64,000 nucleotides of DNA from Rhizobium sp. ACO-34A (GTDB lineage: Bacteria; Pseudomonadota; Alphaproteobacteria; Rhizobiales; Rhizobiaceae), in the NCBI GenBank assembly GCA_002600635.1, contig CP021371.1, positions 4,672,001-4,736,000 of the forward strand, read 5' to 3'. The position numbers and the translations under genes were made by a program. The stretch's first letter is position 1. Every line of letters starts with the position of its first letter. Positions 10,056-21,191 of the stretch are shown here, piece by piece. The notes under the pieces are model-generated. The model saw nothing but the letters and a program-made list of their open reading frames with translations, was not told the DNA's origin and did no database searches.

Positions 10056-10819
10056 GGAGCAGCCTCCCGGCCCGCCATGCGGGCTGCCATGCGGCGCTGC
10101 GTCGCGATGCGGCGGCGCCAGATCTCGTTGCGCATGGCCATCAGATGCAGCGTGAAGAACAGCATGGTGAAAGCGACGGCCATGATCAGCAGGGGCCAGA
10201 GGAATTCCGGATCGATGGTCGGCCCGTCGAGCCGGATGACGGACGCCGGCTGATGCAGCGTGTTCCACCACTCGACCGAGAACTTGATGATCGGAATGTT
10301 GACGAAGCCGACAAGGATCAGCACGGCGCTGACGCGCGCGGCCTTCGAGGCATCGTCCATCGCCCGGTTGAGCGCAATCAGCCCGAGATACATCAGGAAC
10401 AGCACGAAGACCGAAGTGAGCCGCGCATCCCAGACCCACCAAGTGCCCCACATCGGCTTGCCCCACAGCGAACCGGTAATCAGCGCGATCAGGGTGAAGG
10501 CAGCGCCGAGGGGTGCTGCGGCCTTGTGGCTGACATCGGCCAGCGGATGACGCCAGACGAGCGTGCCGATGGCCGAAAGCGCCATGACCGAATAGCACAT
10601 CATCGAAAGCCAGGCCGCCGGAACATGCACATACATGATGCGCACCGTCTCGCCCTGCTGGTAGTCGCCCTCGGTCGTGAAGCTCAGATAGAGCCCCACG
10701 GCGAAGAGCGTGGCGGTCAGACAGACGAACCACGGCAGGACGCGGGCAACCAGCGCCAGGAACCGGGTCGGATTGGCGAGATCGCTGAACTTCGAAATGG
10801 CAAGGCTCGTATCGTTCAT
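10052..10819 (-). CDS. ccmC: Haem exporter/ligase subunit CcmC
   Basis: Inner-membrane protein of the haem-handling family that loads haem onto CcmE. The 255-residue product has six hydrophobic helices and the tryptophan-rich segment near residue 125 (GKPMWGTWWVWDARLTS) that defines the family, with histidines in periplasmic loops (MYVHVPAAWLS near residue 66) as haem ligands. It starts at the ATG at 10819, 45 bases after the ccmB stop, and overlaps ccmD by 4 bases. Identification is secure. Confidence 0.97.
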   Translation of the reverse strand: MNDTSLAISKFSDLANPTRFLALVARVLPWFVCLTATLFAVGLYLSFTTEGDYQQGETVRIMYVHVPAAWLSMMCYSVMALSAIGTLVWRHPLADVSHKAAAPLGAAFTLIALITGSLWGKPMWGTWWVWDARLTSVFVLFLMYLGLIALNRAMDDASKAARVSAVLILVGFVNIPIIKFSVEWWNTLHQPASVIRLDGPTIDPEFLWPLLIMAVAFTMLFFTLHLMAMRNEIWRRRIATQRRMAARMAGREAAP

Positions 10820-10864
10820 GGAATGCTTCTAACCTGAGACAGGGTCGTCTGCAATTGATCCGGG

Positions 10865-11524
10865 TCAATCGGACGCGTTGCGCAGTGCCAGAGCGGCGGC
10901 AAGCGGACCGATCACCGCGAAGAACAGCGTGATCGCAATCAGAAACAGGAAGGGCGGCATGAATGGAGCCGGCTCCTGCACCGCCGCATAGGAGGCGCTG
11001 ACCCCGAAGATCAGCACCGGAATGGCCAGCGGCAGCACCAGAATGGATACCAGAAGTCCGCCGCGGGGCAATGCGACGGCAACCGCGGCGCCGGCCGCTC
11101 CAATGAAAGTGATCGCCGGTGATCCGACCAGAAGCGTCAGCATCACCGCGCCGATCGCCACCTCGTCCATGTTCATGAACAGGCCCAGCAGCGGCGAGGC
11201 GATGACCAGCGGCAGGCTGGTGGCGGTCCAGTGCGCCAGGCATTTGACGAAGACGGTCAGGACCAGTGGCGTCTCCTGCATCAGGATCAGGTCGAGCGAC
11301 CCATCGTCGCGGTCTGCCTGAAACAGCCTGTCGAGCCCGAGGAGGGCTGCAAGCAGTGCGCCGATCCAGACGATGGCCGGCCCGATGCGCGACAGGAGGT
11401 TGAGATCGGGACCGACCCCGAACGGGATGACGGCAACCACCGTCATGAAGAACAGGACACCGATCAGCGCGCCGCCCCCCGCCCGCACCGAGAGTTTGAG
11501 GTCGCGGAAGAAGAGGGCGATCAT
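10865..11524 (-). CDS. ccmB: Haem exporter permease CcmB
   Basis: Membrane subunit that with the ATPase CcmA powers release of holo-CcmE. The 219-residue product starts MIALFFRDLKLSVR and has six hydrophobic helices; the segment RLFQADRDDGSLDLILMQ near residue 65 is typical of CcmB. The reading frame stays open upstream into the repeat at 11544-11657, but the ATG at 11524 begins the conserved protein. Unusually, 175 bases separate it from ccmA, and nearly all of that gap is a palindromic repeat. Confidence 0.96.
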   Translation of the reverse strand: MIALFFRDLKLSVRAGGGALIGVLFFMTVVAVIPFGVGPDLNLLSRIGPAIVWIGALLAALLGLDRLFQADRDDGSLDLILMQETPLVLTVFVKCLAHWTATSLPLVIASPLLGLFMNMDEVAIGAVMLTLLVGSPAITFIGAAGAAVAVALPRGGLLVSILVLPLAIPVLIFGVSASYAAVQEPAPFMPPFLFLIAITLFFAVIGPLAAALALRNASD

Positions 11525-11543
11525 GCGGAAACACCTTGCAAAT

Positions 11544-11657
11544 TGCCCCTCAGCCTGACCCTCTCCCCGCAAGCGAGGAGAGGGAAGCGGAGACGTTGCA
11601 GCAAACGTCCTTCTCCCCGCTCGCGGGGAGAAGGTGCTGGCAGGCGGATGAGGGGCA
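11544..11657. repeat. Palindromic repeat, family A, short copy inside the ccm operon
   Basis: It has the same ends as the copy at 1961-2102 (TGCCCCTCA at 11544, TGAGGGGCA ending at 11657) and the same two internal hairpins, with a shorter middle, giving 114 rather than 142 bases. It fills the gap between ccmA and ccmB. It would form a strong structure in the ccm message and may stabilise or partly terminate it. Confidence 0.85.
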
Positions 11658-11699
11658 TTGGCAAAAAAGGGCCGAGCGACGGACCGCAAGGAAGCCACA

Positions 11700-12347
11700 T
11701 CACAGCACCTCCTCCGCCTCGTGATACTCGAACCCCTTCATCACCAGCGTCTTCGCGTCCTTGAGGCCGAGCGGCTGGTGGGTGGCGGCGATCGCGATGC
11801 CGCCCCTGGCGAGATGGGCGTGGACGAGGCCTGCGAACATCTCGTCGGCACTGGCGTCGAGCGCGGCCGTCGGCTCGTCCAGGATCCAGACCGGGCGGTA
11901 GGCGACGATGAGCTTGGCCATGGCGAAGCGCCGCTGCTGGCCGGCGGAGAGATAACCATAGGGAAGATGCGTGATGCTGCCGAGGCCGACGACTTCCGCC
12001 GCCTCTTCGACGGAAAGGCCCGTTCCGCCTTCGGCATCGCCGAGAAAATCCCGCCAGAAGACGAGGTTTTCGCGAACGGTAAGCTCCTGCTTCATGGCGT
12101 TGCGATGGCCGAGATAGTGGCTCGCCTCCCGCGCCGGCCGCGGTTCTTCGCCATCGCGGAACCGGAATTCCACCCTGCCCCGGTCAGGCCTCAGAAACCC
12201 TGCGACCACCCTGAGCAGCGTCGATTTGCCGGAACCGTTGCGGCCTGTCAGCACCATCGCCTCGCCGGCGCGCAACTCAAATGAAATATCAAAAAAGATC
12301 AGGTCTTCGCCCCGCCTGGCGGCGAGCTTTTCGGCAGTGAGCCGCAT
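11700..12347 (-). CDS. ccmA: Haem exporter ATP-binding protein CcmA
   Basis: ABC ATPase of the CcmAB complex, cytosolic side of the inner membrane. The 215-residue product starts MRLTAEKLAARRG and shows Walker A GRNGSGKST near residue 37, the signature LSAGQQRR near residue 130 and Walker B ILDEP. I chose the ATG at 12347, preceded by GGAAAG, since homologues begin with this MRL block; an upstream in-frame start at 12410 would add 21 residues. It is the first gene of ccmABCDG and its promoter must lie in the region shared with acnA. Confidence 0.94.
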   Translation of the reverse strand: MRLTAEKLAARRGEDLIFFDISFELRAGEAMVLTGRNGSGKSTLLRVVAGFLRPDRGRVEFRFRDGEEPRPAREASHYLGHRNAMKQELTVRENLVFWRDFLGDAEGGTGLSVEEAAEVVGLGSITHLPYGYLSAGQQRRFAMAKLIVAYRPVWILDEPTAALDASADEMFAGLVHAHLARGGIAIAATHQPLGLKDAKTLVMKGFEYHEAEEVL

Positions 12348-12429
12348 CCCCGTTCGCTTTCCGGCAACCATATTGGCCGCCTGTCGAAAAAAATTGTCTC
12401 GTTTCGCCATTGCTTGGTCTGGCAGCTTT

Positions 12430-12446
12430 CTTAGAAATTATCTATA
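12430..12446. promoter_or_regulatory. Candidate Irr (ICE) box between ccmA and acnA
   Basis: CTTAGAAATTATCTATA matches the ICE pattern TTTAGAA-N3-TTCTAAA at 11 of 14 informative positions. It lies 83 bases upstream of ccmA and 180 upstream of acnA. Irr control of haem/cytochrome and aconitase genes is established in Rhizobiales, so location and sequence agree, but the match is imperfect. Confidence 0.4.
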
Positions 12447-12503
12447 TGAGTTTCAACCACGCCAGCGATCGGCGTGAACTTCATCCTTGTGCCGAACTTG
12501 ATG

Positions 12504-12518
12504 ATTGCTAAGAGCAAT
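12504..12518. promoter_or_regulatory. Palindrome in acnA upstream region
   Basis: ATTGCTAAGAGCAAT has 6-base perfect arms with a 3-base centre, about 110 bases before the acnA start. It could be an operator or lie within the acnA promoter. I cannot assign a regulator. A second short palindrome, CACGTACGTG, occurs at 12585-12594. Confidence 0.3.
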
Positions 12519-12625
12519 TTTCACGGGCGGGCAGCGGAAATGGTCGCACCCGCATCCTGATGTGCATGAGTGCATAGGAGTCCGCACGTACGTGTAGGCT
12601 ATCAGAATTTGCGGGGTTTAAATCC

Positions 12626-15319
<2,694 letters not shown>

Positions 15320-15342
15320 TCGGGCTTGCCTTAATAGACACG

Positions 15343-15375
15343 AACCGCCGGTCGACTCTGTCGGCCGGCGGTTTT
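15343..15375 (+). terminator. Intrinsic terminator of acnA
   Basis: AACCGCCGG (15343-15351) pairs with CCGGCGGTT (15365-15373) around a 13-base loop and runs into TTTT. It starts 24 bases after the acnA stop. Confidence 0.85.
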
Positions 15376-15410
15376 CCTTGGCATTACGGTTCCGCTCAAG
15401 CCTCGTCTCG

Positions 15411-15525
15411 CATAGAGCGTTTCCGGCGAGAAAGGAGCGCCTCTGATGCTCTGTCTCTTTCTCTACCCGCAATTCCGGACGCAAAACCGGTTCCCACTTT
15501 TGCTGGATTTGCTCCGGTTTCACCC
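15411..15525. repeat. RIME-like rhizobial intergenic repeat
   Basis: The stretch from CATAGAGCGTTTCCGG through ATTCCGGACGCAAAACCGG and CCACTTTTGCTGGATTTG has the look of RIME-type elements found throughout Rhizobiaceae genomes. It fills most of the 313-base gap between acnA and the DUF1223 gene. The family assignment is from memory of the motif and not from a search. Confidence 0.55.
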
Positions 15526-15632
15526 CATCGTGACTTTGCCTTGAACGCCGGAAGAGCTATGTGTCGGCACGCACAAAGGAAGATCAACGGCGGCGCATCC
15601 ACGAACCGCCGGATCGCAGGACGGGGCACTCC

Positions 15633-16382
15633 ATGAGCAGGAGCATGTTCAAAGGTCTGGCATTCTTGCTGACGCTGGCGCTGGGCGCCCCGGCGCTTGC
15701 CGGCGACGGCACGCCTCTGAGGGGCGTCGTGGAACTGTTCACCTCACAGGGCTGCGGCTCCTGCCCGCCGGCCGACCGCGCCTTCGAAACACTGGTGCGC
15801 CAGGGCGATGTCGTGGCGCTCGCCTATCACGTCGATTACTGGAACTACATGGGCTGGGCCGACACGCTCGCCTCGAAGGAAAACACCAAGCGCCAGTATG
15901 GCTATGCCCGCAGCCTCGGCCGCAGTGGCGTCTATACCCCCCAGGCGATCCTCAACGGCCGCGACCACATGAAGGGCACCGATACCGGCGCCATCAACCA
16001 GAAGCTCGGCGCGCTCGAAAATGCCGGCGGCGGCCTGACCATTCCCGTTGCCGCCGAACGCAAGGGCGACGAGCTGGTGGTGAAGGTCGGCGCAGGCGTC
16101 GGCAAGGCCGACGTGGTCGTGGTCTATTTCCGCCGCAAGGAAACGGTGGAGCTCCTGAAGGGCGAGAACATCGGGAAGAAGATGGTCTACTGGAACAGCG
16201 TCACCGACGTCCAGACCGTCGGCATGTGGGACGGTTCCGCGCTCGATCTCGTGCTACCGGCCAAGCTGATCGACAAGGACGGCAACAGCGGCTGCGCCAT
16301 TCTCCTGCAGTCGACCGGACCGCAGGGCGAGCCCGCGGGCATTCTCGGCGCGACCATGATGACCGATCCGACGAAATCCTGA
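15633..16382 (+). CDS. DUF1223 secreted thioredoxin-like protein
   Basis: Exported protein of the DUF1223 family, 249 residues, function unknown. An N-terminal signal peptide (MSRSMFKGLAFLLTL, cleavage probably after ALAG near residue 24) is followed by VELFTSQGCGSCPPADRAF near residue 36, which resembles a thioredoxin-like CxxC region, and by YHVDYWNYMGWAD and GVYTPQAILNGRDHMKG, family-typical blocks. The CGSC motif suggests a periplasmic thiol/redox role. AGGACGGGG precedes the ATG. It stands alone after the acnA terminator. A 6-bp hairpin with a 3-base loop at 16470-16484 follows without a T-run. Confidence 0.85.
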   Translation: MSRSMFKGLAFLLTLALGAPALAGDGTPLRGVVELFTSQGCGSCPPADRAFETLVRQGDVVALAYHVDYWNYMGWADTLASKENTKRQYGYARSLGRSGVYTPQAILNGRDHMKGTDTGAINQKLGALENAGGGLTIPVAAERKGDELVVKVGAGVGKADVVVVYFRRKETVELLKGENIGKKMVYWNSVTDVQTVGMWDGSALDLVLPAKLIDKDGNSGCAILLQSTGPQGEPAGILGATMMTDPTKS

Positions 16383-16660
16383 GTTTTTCGGGAGTTTGCC
16401 TTGGCCGGTCCGGCCCGGGTGCATTGGGGGGCTGGGGGTAAGGGGTCAATGCGCCAGACCGGACCGTTTTGGCGCACCGCGCCAACCAAGTGCGGGCAGT
16501 CTCATTTTAAATTTGGGCGGTGTTTTGTCCAAAATACGGCGGAGCTAAAAAAAGCATATTAGTGCGGACGAATGCTTTCCGCAGCCCCATGACGGCACCC
16601 GAATCGAAGGGCGATGAAAGTTCGCTCTATGTTCTTGCCGAATCGCCCATAGTCAGGCAC
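16383..16660 (+). promoter_or_regulatory. Upstream region of the helicase gene
   Basis: A 278-base gap. It has the perfect hairpin TGGCGC-acc-GCGCCA at 16470-16484 and an A+T-rich tract at about 16505-16560 that stands out from the surrounding high-GC sequence and probably carries the promoter of the helicase. I see no clear SOS box. Confidence 0.35.
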
Positions 16661-18763
16661 ATGATGGGCATGACCTCCAGCCCGACACTGCCGGTGCAAT
16701 CCACCTATCTGGATGCTCTGAACGAGCAGCAGAGGTCGGCCGTCGCCCATGGCATTCCGGCCCCCGAGGGTGGCGCCGGGCCTCTTCTGATCATCGCGGG
16801 CGCCGGATCGGGCAAGACCAACACGCTGGCCCACCGTGTCGCGCATCTGCTGGTCAACGGAGCCGACCCCCGCCGCATCCTGCTGATGACCTTTTCCCGG
16901 CGCGCCGCAAGCGAGATGGCCATCCGTGTGGAACGCATCTGCCGCAAGGTGCTGGGCAACGAGGCGTCCACCCTGACGGACGCCCTGACATGGGCCGGAA
17001 CCTTTCACGGCATCGGCGCCCGCATCCTGCGCGAATACGCCTACGAGATCGGCCTCGACCCGGATTTCACCATTCATGACCGGGAGGATTCGGCCGACCT
17101 GATGAATCTGGTCCGTCACCAGCTCGGCCTTTCGAAGCTGGAAAGCCGCTTTCCCACCAAGGCGACCTGTCTTGCGATCTATTCCCGCGTCGTGAATGCG
17201 GAATGCCCTCTGAAAGAGGCGCTGCAATCCTCCTTCCCCTGGTGCAGCAACTGGGAAAGCCAGTTGAAGGAGCTGTTTGCCGGCTATGTCGAGGCCAAGC
17301 AGGCGCAGAACGTGCTCGATTACGACGATCTCCTGCTTTACTGGGCGCATGCCGTTACCGATCCGCATCTCGCCGGTGCGATCGGCGGCCGCTTCGACCA
17401 TGTTCTGGTCGACGAATATCAGGACACCAACCGGTTGCAGTCGACCATCCTGACCGCAATGAAGCCGGAGGGCATCGGGCTCACCGTGGTCGGCGACGAC
17501 GCCCAGTCGATCTATTCCTTCCGCGCCGCGACGATCCGCAACATTCTCGATTTTCCGAGGCAGTTCGATCCGCCGGCCGATGTCGTGACGCTCGACCGCA
17601 ACTATCGCTCCACCCAGCCGATCCTGACGGCGGCAAACGGAGTCATCGGCCTTGCCCGCGAACGCTTCACCAAGAACCTCTGGAGCGAGCGGGCAAGCGA
17701 GGCACGCCCGATGCTGGTCGGCGTGCGTGACGAGGCCGACCAGGCCCGCTATATCGCCGAACAGGTGCTCGCGGCCCGCGAGACCGGCACGACGCTCAAG
17801 CAACAGGCCGTGCTCTTCCGCGCCTCCAACCATAGCGGCCCGCTGGAAATCGAGCTGACGCGGCGAAACATCCCCTTCGTGAAGTTCGGCGGACTGAAAT
17901 TCCTCGACGCCGCCCATGTGAAGGATCTTCTGGCAACGCTCAGGTTCGCCCAGAACCCGCGCGACAAGGTGGCGGGCTTCCGCCTGCTGCAGCTCCTTCC
18001 GGGTATCGGCCCGCAAACGGCCGGCAAGATCCTCGACACCTCGGCCGCCGATCCGGAACCGCTGGTTTCGCTTGCCGAAATGCCACCTCCGCCCCGCTGC
18101 GGCGAGGAATGGGGCGCATTCACCAGGATGCTCATGGAGTTGAGAAGCATGGGCCTCGGCTGGCCGGGCGAAATCGCCCGGGCACGCGAATGGTACGAGC
18201 CGCATCTCGGTCGCATCCACGAGGATGCCGAGACCCGTATGGCCGACCTCCTGCAGCTCGAACAGATCGCCGGCGGCTACCCCTCGCGGGAACGTTTCCT
18301 GACCGAACTCACACTCGATCCACCGGATGCGACCAGCGATCAGGCCGGGGTGCCGCTGCGCGACGAGGATTACCTGATCCTTTCAACCATTCACTCCGCC
18401 AAGGGACAGGAATGGACGTCAGTCTTCGTGCTGAACTGCGTCGATGGCTGTATTCCCTCGGATCTCGGCGTCGGCACCACCGACGAAATCGACGAGGAGC
18501 GCCGCCTGCTCTATGTCGCGATGACACGCGCCAAGGACAGCCTGCATATCATCACGCCGCAGCGCTTCTTCACCCATGGCCAGAATGCGCAGGGCGACCG
18601 CCATGTCTACGCCGCCCGCTCGCGCTTCATCCCCGCCATGCTGCTGCAATATTTCGAGAAGGTGAGCTGGCCGCTGGCCACCGCCGGCGAAGGGCATGGC
18701 GGACAGGGCGAGCGGCAGAAGCGGATCGACGTCGGTGCCCGCATGCGCGGCATGTGGCGCTGA
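16661..18763 (+). CDS. UvrD/Rep-family ATP-dependent DNA helicase
   Basis: Superfamily 1 3'-5' DNA helicase, 700 residues from the start chosen. Motifs in order: QQRSAVAHG (Q motif), Walker A AGAGSGKTNTLAHR near residue 46, TFHGIGARILREYA, Walker B DEYQDTN near residue 250, VVGDDAQSIYSFRAA, LDRNYRST, HSAKGQEWTSVFV near residue 578, and YVAMTRAKDSLHI near residue 620. It is shorter than UvrD itself and lacks an exonuclease domain, so it is a second UvrD-like helicase rather than AddA. The start is uncertain: ATGs at 16661, 16664 and 16670 are all possible. It is followed by a terminator shared with the convergent receptor gene. Confidence 0.9.
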   Translation: MMGMTSSPTLPVQSTYLDALNEQQRSAVAHGIPAPEGGAGPLLIIAGAGSGKTNTLAHRVAHLLVNGADPRRILLMTFSRRAASEMAIRVERICRKVLGNEASTLTDALTWAGTFHGIGARILREYAYEIGLDPDFTIHDREDSADLMNLVRHQLGLSKLESRFPTKATCLAIYSRVVNAECPLKEALQSSFPWCSNWESQLKELFAGYVEAKQAQNVLDYDDLLLYWAHAVTDPHLAGAIGGRFDHVLVDEYQDTNRLQSTILTAMKPEGIGLTVVGDDAQSIYSFRAATIRNILDFPRQFDPPADVVTLDRNYRSTQPILTAANGVIGLARERFTKNLWSERASEARPMLVGVRDEADQARYIAEQVLAARETGTTLKQQAVLFRASNHSGPLEIELTRRNIPFVKFGGLKFLDAAHVKDLLATLRFAQNPRDKVAGFRLLQLLPGIGPQTAGKILDTSAADPEPLVSLAEMPPPPRCGEEWGAFTRMLMELRSMGLGWPGEIARAREWYEPHLGRIHEDAETRMADLLQLEQIAGGYPSRERFLTELTLDPPDATSDQAGVPLRDEDYLILSTIHSAKGQEWTSVFVLNCVDGCIPSDLGVGTTDEIDEERRLLYVAMTRAKDSLHIITPQRFFTHGQNAQGDRHVYAARSRFIPAMLLQYFEKVSWPLATAGEGHGGQGERQKRIDVGARMRGMWR

Positions 18764-18795
18764 ACTCTCAACCGCAATACCCGCAAAAAGGAAAA

Positions 18796-18827
18796 CCGCC
18801 GGAACCGATCGGTCCCGGCGGCTTTCT
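18796..18827. terminator. Bidirectional terminator between helicase and TonB receptor
   Basis: CCGCCGGAACC (18796-18806) and GGTCCCGGCGG (18811-18821) form an 11-bp stem with one mismatch and a 4-base loop. CTTTCTT follows on the plus strand and TTTTCCTTTTT on the minus strand, so it can end both convergent genes. Confidence 0.8.
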
Positions 18828-18853
18828 TGAGCCGTTCAGTCGGCAGACCCGTA

Positions 18854-21031
18854 TTACCAGGTCTTGCTGAGCTTCAGCGTGAAGGTGCGTCCCTCGCCAT
18901 AGCCGCAGGTCAGCGTGCCCTGGCAACCCTTGACGTATTCCTTGTCGAACAGGTTGGCGACATTGAGCGACAGACCCCAGCCGTCCTTCTCGTAGCGGAT
19001 GGCGGCATCGGCGAGCAGCGCGTCCGGCACCTTGAGAGTATTGGCGTAATCGGCCCAGGATTCGCCCTGGTAACGCAGGCCGGCACCAACACTCAGGCCC
19101 TCGAGAACGCCCGTCGGCACCGTGTAGTCGAGCCAGGCCGAAGCGATGACGGCCGGAATGAGGTAGGGGCTGTTGCCGACCAGGGTCGGATCGGCATGCT
19201 CGGTCATTTCCAGATCCTGCCAGGTAAAGGCCGCCGTCGCCTTCCAGTCGTCGGCAATCTGCACCTTGGCTTCGAGTTCGATGCCGGTGGAGGTGACTTC
19301 GCCGATCTGCGACTGCAGGAAGGTGGCCGGATCGGTAACGGTCCAGTTCTGCTTGACCAGATGGAAGACCGACGCCGTGAACAGGCCTTCGAATGCGGTC
19401 GGCTCATACTTGAAGCCGCCCTCGACCTGATAGCCCTCTTCCGGCTTGATCGGCGCGGTGGCGCTGGAACCGATCACGGGATTGAAGAAGGTCGAGGCGC
19501 TGGCATAGGGCGTGAAGCCGTTGGCGAACTCGTAGGCAAGACCGACACGGCCGCTCGCCGCCTTGTCGTCGGCATCATAGGAGTAACCGACGGTGGCATC
19601 CGATTCCGTCTTCACGAAGTCGTAGCGGCCGTTGAGCGTGGCGATGAAGCCGCCGCCGAACTTGATCTGGTCCTGTGCATAGATGCCGATCTGCTGCTGG
19701 GTCAGCACCTGGTCGAGATAGACAAAGTTGGTGCCCTGCGCTGCGCCATAGACCGGGTCCGTCACGCTGATCGGCGTCGAGCCGCAGCAGGCCTGCTCAT
19801 GATCGAGACGGTAATACTTGTAGTCGAGGCCAACGGTCAGGTCATGGTCCAATCCGCCGGTTGCGAATTCGCCATTGATCCGGTTGTCGATGGCGAAGCT
19901 GTCGACCTTGGACTTGCCCTCGAAACCGATGCGATAGAACTGGTAGTCCGGGCCAACAGGGTTTTCGAGATAACCTGTACCGGTCGAGGAATCGTAATAG
20001 CCGTAGGTATAAGGCGCGTTCTCGTACTTGTTCAGATGCGCGTAGCGGGCATTCTGGGAGAGCTTCCAGCCGCTGTCCAGCTCATGCTCGACCTCGTAGC
20101 CGATCATGGTCTGCTGGTATTCGCCATGGTCGATATCCGGCTCGCCATAGAAGGACTTCGGGTCGATCTTGCCGAAGGGAGCATCGACCACCGTACCGAC
20201 ATAGGGATAGAAGCCGTTGCCGACATGCACCTGATCGAGTGCGGAGTAGAAACCGTAGACGTTGAGCTTGGTGGATTCATCCGGCTTCCAGGTAAATTGC
20301 GGCATGATCCCGCCGCGGAAGTCCTCGGAATAATCGGTATACTGATCGCCACCGGCGATCTTGCCGGTCAGGCGATAGCTGAACGCGCCGTCCTGCAGCA
20401 CATCGCCCGCATCGAAGCCGAAGAAGGCATTGCCGTCGCTGTTGATGCCGGTTTCGGTGTAGAGCAGTTTTTCGTCCAGCGCCCGCTTGCCGACCATATT
20501 GACGAGACCACCGGGGTTCGACGCACCGTACAGGACGGAGGCCGGTCCCTTCAGCACCTCGACGCGCTCCAGGAAGAACGGGTCCATCTGGAACCCGCCG
20601 AAGCCATAGGCATAGAGGCTGAGGCCATCGAGAAACACACCCGTCTGCGTCGCATCGAAGCCACGGATATAGATCCAGTCGGTATCCGGATCGACGCCGA
20701 ATGGTTCGGCGAAGACGCCGGCGGTATAGCGAAGGGCTTCATCGACCTTGTTGGTGACGCCGCGGTCGTCCAGTTCCTCGCGACCGACGACGGACACCGA
20801 CTGCGGGATCTCCGAAATCGGCGTATCGGCCTTGGAGCCCGTCGAAGAGCGGCTTGCGGCATAACCATCCACCGGACCGGTCGAGGTCTCATTCTTGCCC
20901 TGAACCACGATGGTCTGAAGTGTCGTGTCCGCATCCTGGGCTGCGGCTGCCGCCGGTGAGAACAGTATCGCCAGCGCCGCCCCCGCGCGCCAGGCCTTGC
21001 TCATCGAGCGATATCCCCTGTTTCTGTGCAT
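18854..21031 (-). CDS. TonB-dependent siderophore receptor (FhuA type)
   Basis: Outer-membrane receptor for a ferric siderophore, powered by TonB. The 725-residue product has a signal peptide ending near AAAAAQ, a TonB-box-like TLQTIVVQG, a plug domain (ISEIPQSVSVVGREEL, then WIYIRGFDATQTGVFLDGL and KGPASVLYGASNPGGLVNM) and a 22-strand barrel ending in the aromatic LKLSKTW. The plug and the fhuCDB neighbours point to hydroxamate siderophores. Two starts are possible: ATG at 21031 with GCGGGG 6 bases before, or ATG at 21004, which gives a shorter signal peptide. A perfect TGA-N9-TCA box lies 64 bases upstream. Confidence 0.92.
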   Translation of the reverse strand: MHRNRGYRSMSKAWRAGAALAILFSPAAAAAQDADTTLQTIVVQGKNETSTGPVDGYAASRSSTGSKADTPISEIPQSVSVVGREELDDRGVTNKVDEALRYTAGVFAEPFGVDPDTDWIYIRGFDATQTGVFLDGLSLYAYGFGGFQMDPFFLERVEVLKGPASVLYGASNPGGLVNMVGKRALDEKLLYTETGINSDGNAFFGFDAGDVLQDGAFSYRLTGKIAGGDQYTDYSEDFRGGIMPQFTWKPDESTKLNVYGFYSALDQVHVGNGFYPYVGTVVDAPFGKIDPKSFYGEPDIDHGEYQQTMIGYEVEHELDSGWKLSQNARYAHLNKYENAPYTYGYYDSSTGTGYLENPVGPDYQFYRIGFEGKSKVDSFAIDNRINGEFATGGLDHDLTVGLDYKYYRLDHEQACCGSTPISVTDPVYGAAQGTNFVYLDQVLTQQQIGIYAQDQIKFGGGFIATLNGRYDFVKTESDATVGYSYDADDKAASGRVGLAYEFANGFTPYASASTFFNPVIGSSATAPIKPEEGYQVEGGFKYEPTAFEGLFTASVFHLVKQNWTVTDPATFLQSQIGEVTSTGIELEAKVQIADDWKATAAFTWQDLEMTEHADPTLVGNSPYLIPAVIASAWLDYTVPTGVLEGLSVGAGLRYQGESWADYANTLKVPDALLADAAIRYEKDGWGLSLNVANLFDKEYVKGCQGTLTCGYGEGRTFTLKLSKTW

Positions 21032-21094
21032 GATATACCCCGCGTCACCGGCTGGTCCTGCAACCGTCCGGATCGAATAGTGTCGAAAATAAGA

Positions 21095-21109
21095 TGAGTA
21101 TTTATATCA
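21095..21109. promoter_or_regulatory. IRO (RirA-type) box upstream of first TonB receptor
   Basis: TGAGTATTTATATCA is a perfect TGA-N9-TCA, the iron-responsive operator of RirA in rhizobia, sitting in an A+T-rich promoter 64 bases before the receptor start. It is directly followed by an inverted repeat CAGGAT-N5-ATCCTG (21108-21124), a possible AraC-regulator site. Confidence 0.65.
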
Positions 21110-21191
21110 GGATTAAATATCCTGCTTGTCCGTTCCTGCTCGCACTTGACCGTATTTGGTCAAACTTCGGCGAAGGGACCGGTGCTCATCC

